From DATJHM01 sp035493895 (GTDB lineage: Bacteria; Chloroflexota; Ktedonobacteria; Ktedonobacterales; Ktedonobacteraceae), in contig DATJHM010000103.1 of the NCBI GenBank assembly GCA_035493895.1, positions 1 to 60,442 of the forward strand: a stretch of DNA of 60,442 nt. Direction: 5' to 3'. Below the pieces are notes generated by a model. That model saw only the letters and a program-made list of their open reading frames with translations, searched no databases and had not been told where the DNA came from. The first letter of the stretch is position 1. Each line of letters opens with the position of its first letter. A program made the translations under genes and the position numbers. Positions 58,562 to 60,442 of the stretch are shown here, piece after piece.

Positions 58562-59431
58562 ATGTTTCGTCGTGTTGCAATCGTTGGCCTGGGCCTGATT
58601 GGTGGTTCGATCGGTCTGGCTTTACATACATCAAAAGCGGCTCAGGAGATTACTGGTTTCGATCTGGGCGCTGGTGTCTGTGCTCATGCACGGAAAATGG
58701 GGGCAATTGATCTGCCCTGTGGTAGTCTCGCGGATACTGTGCGGGGGGCTGAGCTGGTGATCCTGGCGACTCCTGTAGGCGCAATGCGTACGCTTCTGCA
58801 AAGCGTTGCGCCCGCTCTCTCACCGGGGGCCGTGGTAACCGATGTTGCCAGCACGAAAGCCCAGGTGATCAACTGGGCGGAGGAGTTCTTACCGGAGACG
58901 GTCTCTTTCGTTGGTGGTCATCCTATGGCCGGGAAAGAGGTGAGTGGGGTCGCAGCCTCTGATGCCGGACTCTTCCACAACCGCATCTATTGTTTGACCC
59001 CTACGGCTCGCACTCGCTCTGAGGCTGTCAGCAAAGTAACGACGCTCGTCGAACTTCTCGGGGCCAGATTGCGTTTCCTGGAGCCAGCTGAACATGATGG
59101 TCTGGTTGCAGGCGTCAGCCATCTACCCTTTCTCGCAGCCATCGCCTTGATGGAAACGGTTGTCTCTAACCCCACCTGGGGAGATGCCAGTCCCCTTGCC
59201 TCGACTGGCTTTCGCGATGTAACGCGCCTGGCGGCAGGCAGTCCGGAGATGTATCGCGATATCTGTCTGACGAATAGTGCCGCTGTGACCCGCTGGTTGG
59301 ATGAATATATTGAGACCCTCCAACAGCTACGGCAGCGTGTAGCCACACACGACAGAAGTATGGAAAAACTCTTCGTTCGTGCGCAACAATCCCGCCAGCA
59401 ATGGTCTGCCACACAGGATGGGCTGGACTGA
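58562..59431 (+). CDS. tyrA: Prephenate/arogenate dehydrogenase
   Basis: NAD(P)-dependent oxidative decarboxylation on the way to tyrosine. About 289 residues. N-terminal Rossmann motif VAIVGLGLIGGSIGLALH; TDVASTKAQV and FVGGHPMAGKEVSG with the catalytic His; GVSHLPFLAAIAL in the helical dimer domain. No chorismate mutase or ACT domain is fused. GAGG lies about 9 bases before the ATG at 58562; the TTG-start extension is not supported. Confidence 0.95.
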   Translation: MFRRVAIVGLGLIGGSIGLALHTSKAAQEITGFDLGAGVCAHARKMGAIDLPCGSLADTVRGAELVILATPVGAMRTLLQSVAPALSPGAVVTDVASTKAQVINWAEEFLPETVSFVGGHPMAGKEVSGVAASDAGLFHNRIYCLTPTARTRSEAVSKVTTLVELLGARLRFLEPAEHDGLVAGVSHLPFLAAIALMETVVSNPTWGDASPLASTGFRDVTRLAAGSPEMYRDICLTNSAAVTRWLDEYIETLQQLRQRVATHDRSMEKLFVRAQQSRQQWSATQDGLD

Positions 59432-59487
59432 AGAGATCTCCTTTTTATCGGATTATCCAGATGATTACAAATTTGCTTCCAAAGGGC

Positions 59488-59516
59488 TTGACAAAAATAC
59501 ATGAGTGCAGTATAGT
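59488..59516 (+). promoter_or_regulatory. Upstream rRNA promoter (P1)
   Basis: TTGACA (59488-59493), 17-base spacer, TATAGT (59511-59516). It lies about 600 bases before the 16S RNA and after the tyrA stop, so it initiates the rRNA precursor. Confidence 0.8.
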
Positions 59517-59787
59517 ATCTGAGCTGCCGAAAAGACAATCACCTGTTGATAGTATTACTGTTAGCTTGGTGCTCCTGTCCGAAAGCGCTTCAAGGGTATT
59601 TGTGCCACGATAATGTGGCTCCTCTGGGATATGTTTTCTCCCTGATAAAAGTAAGTAGAAATCTACAAGTTTTTTTACGCTTTTTTGGGGTGTGTAAATC
59701 TTTTCATCGACAAAATGCGGTGGAGATTTGCGAAAGAAAGTAAGGAAGCAGATTTCGGAAGTCAAGAAAAATTCATTGAAAAACCCC

Positions 59788-59816
59788 TTGACAAATACCG
59801 AGCGATATGTGATAAT
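59788..59816 (+). promoter_or_regulatory. Downstream rRNA promoter (P2)
   Basis: TTGACA (59788-59793), 17-base spacer, GATAAT (59811-59816), about 300 bases before the 16S RNA. Same hexamer and spacing as P1, consistent with a tandem-promoter rRNA operon. Confidence 0.85.
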
Positions 59817-60112
59817 GCATCTACGGTAAACGAGAGCGCGAAAACAAAGCGAATGAGCTTACCGCCCGAAATAGAGTATATCGGATAACGATGAAGACCT
59901 ACGGGTTCACTCTAAATCTGGGACCTTAACAACTGAAGAGTGGAAAGCAGAACAGCAACTGGGAAAGTAAAAAGAGACACCAGTTCCTGTCAATTTGAGT
60001 CAACTATATAGTTGACAAATCTGCGAACAAGCTAAGCAAGATATGCTTGGCCTGGATCGCGCTTAACAATGCATTTTTTACATCCTCTGACATGAGGGTG
60101 TGACATAAAAAT
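59817..60112 (+). other. rRNA leader
   Basis: Transcribed leader before 16S. It holds a perfect 18-bp palindrome with GTCAACTAT/ATAGTTGAC arms (59999-60016), a GCGCTTAACA string near 60057 that resembles an antitermination boxA, and a CCTCTGACATGAGGG processing-type stem near 60083. These are inferences from position and shape. Confidence 0.55.

Positions 60113-60442
<330 letters not shown>

Overview
The window looks like a piece of chromosome from a Ktedonobacteria-type Chloroflexota. This is an inference from the mix: eukaryote-like Ser/Thr kinases with lipoprotein-like ectodomains, a complete F420 tail-building cluster, a riboflavin uptake pair of the RibXY type, a stand-alone AICAR transformylase, many GTG starts and strong AGGAGG ribosome sites. 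It opens with the 3' end of one rRNA operon (5S rRNA plus terminator) and closes with the first ~330 bases of a 16S gene on the same strand, so about 60 kb of coding sequence lies between two directly repeated rRNA operons.

Layout. 0.2-7.2 kb: AICAR transformylase under a ZTP riboswitch, a class V aminotransferase, a GNAT acetyltransferase, a small HTH protein, moaA and glnA. 7.4-11.6 kb: a membrane-anchored hypothetical and a carbohydrate ABC transporter (two permeases and a Tat-type binding lipoprotein) with a LacI-like operator over the promoter. 11.6-17.2 kb: the F420 cluster (cofE, a nitroreductase, cofD, cofC), divergent from an FMN riboswitch driving ribX-ribY. 17.3-21.9 kb: two paralogous receptor-like Ser/Thr kinases with a 26-codon small ORF between them. 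22.3-30.6 kb: a methyltransferase, a T-box leader with argC-argB, then a promoter and leader terminator followed by a tightly packed operon of a HAD/kinase-fold fusion gene, hisH, hisA and hisF. 30.7-38.4 kb: a DUF815-type AAA ATPase, a GH65 phosphorylase, a glucose-dehydrogenase-like enzyme, and a leaderless MerR regulator followed by a VWA protein. 38.4-47.7 kb: a phosphodiesterase-like EEP protein, a GntR regulator, a small membrane protein, a glycosyltransferase, a lipid kinase, a second methyltransferase, endonuclease III and phosphoketolase. 48-55.4 kb: parA with a small SAP/Rho-N-like partner, an MFS exporter preceded by long palindromes, an XRE-cupin regulator, and a two-component system divergent from a membrane protein and a cupredoxin lipoprotein. 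55.6-59.4 kb: a small hypothetical, a GTPase with a membrane-type C-terminus, a degenerate zincin-like protein and tyrA. The last 0.7 kb is the rRNA leader with two strong promoters.

Functionally the region is mostly biosynthetic (purine, arginine, histidine, tyrosine, Moco, glutamine, F420) and is unusually rich in RNA-level control: ZTP, FMN and T-box elements are all recognisable. The observations most worth pursuing are the HAD-kinase fusion at the head of the his operon, the ParA/SAP-like pair without ParB, the leaderless MerR promoter, the small ORF between the kinases, and the symmetric operator-like DNA in front of the MFS gene. I did not find CRISPR arrays, insertion sequences, phage genes or tRNA genes.
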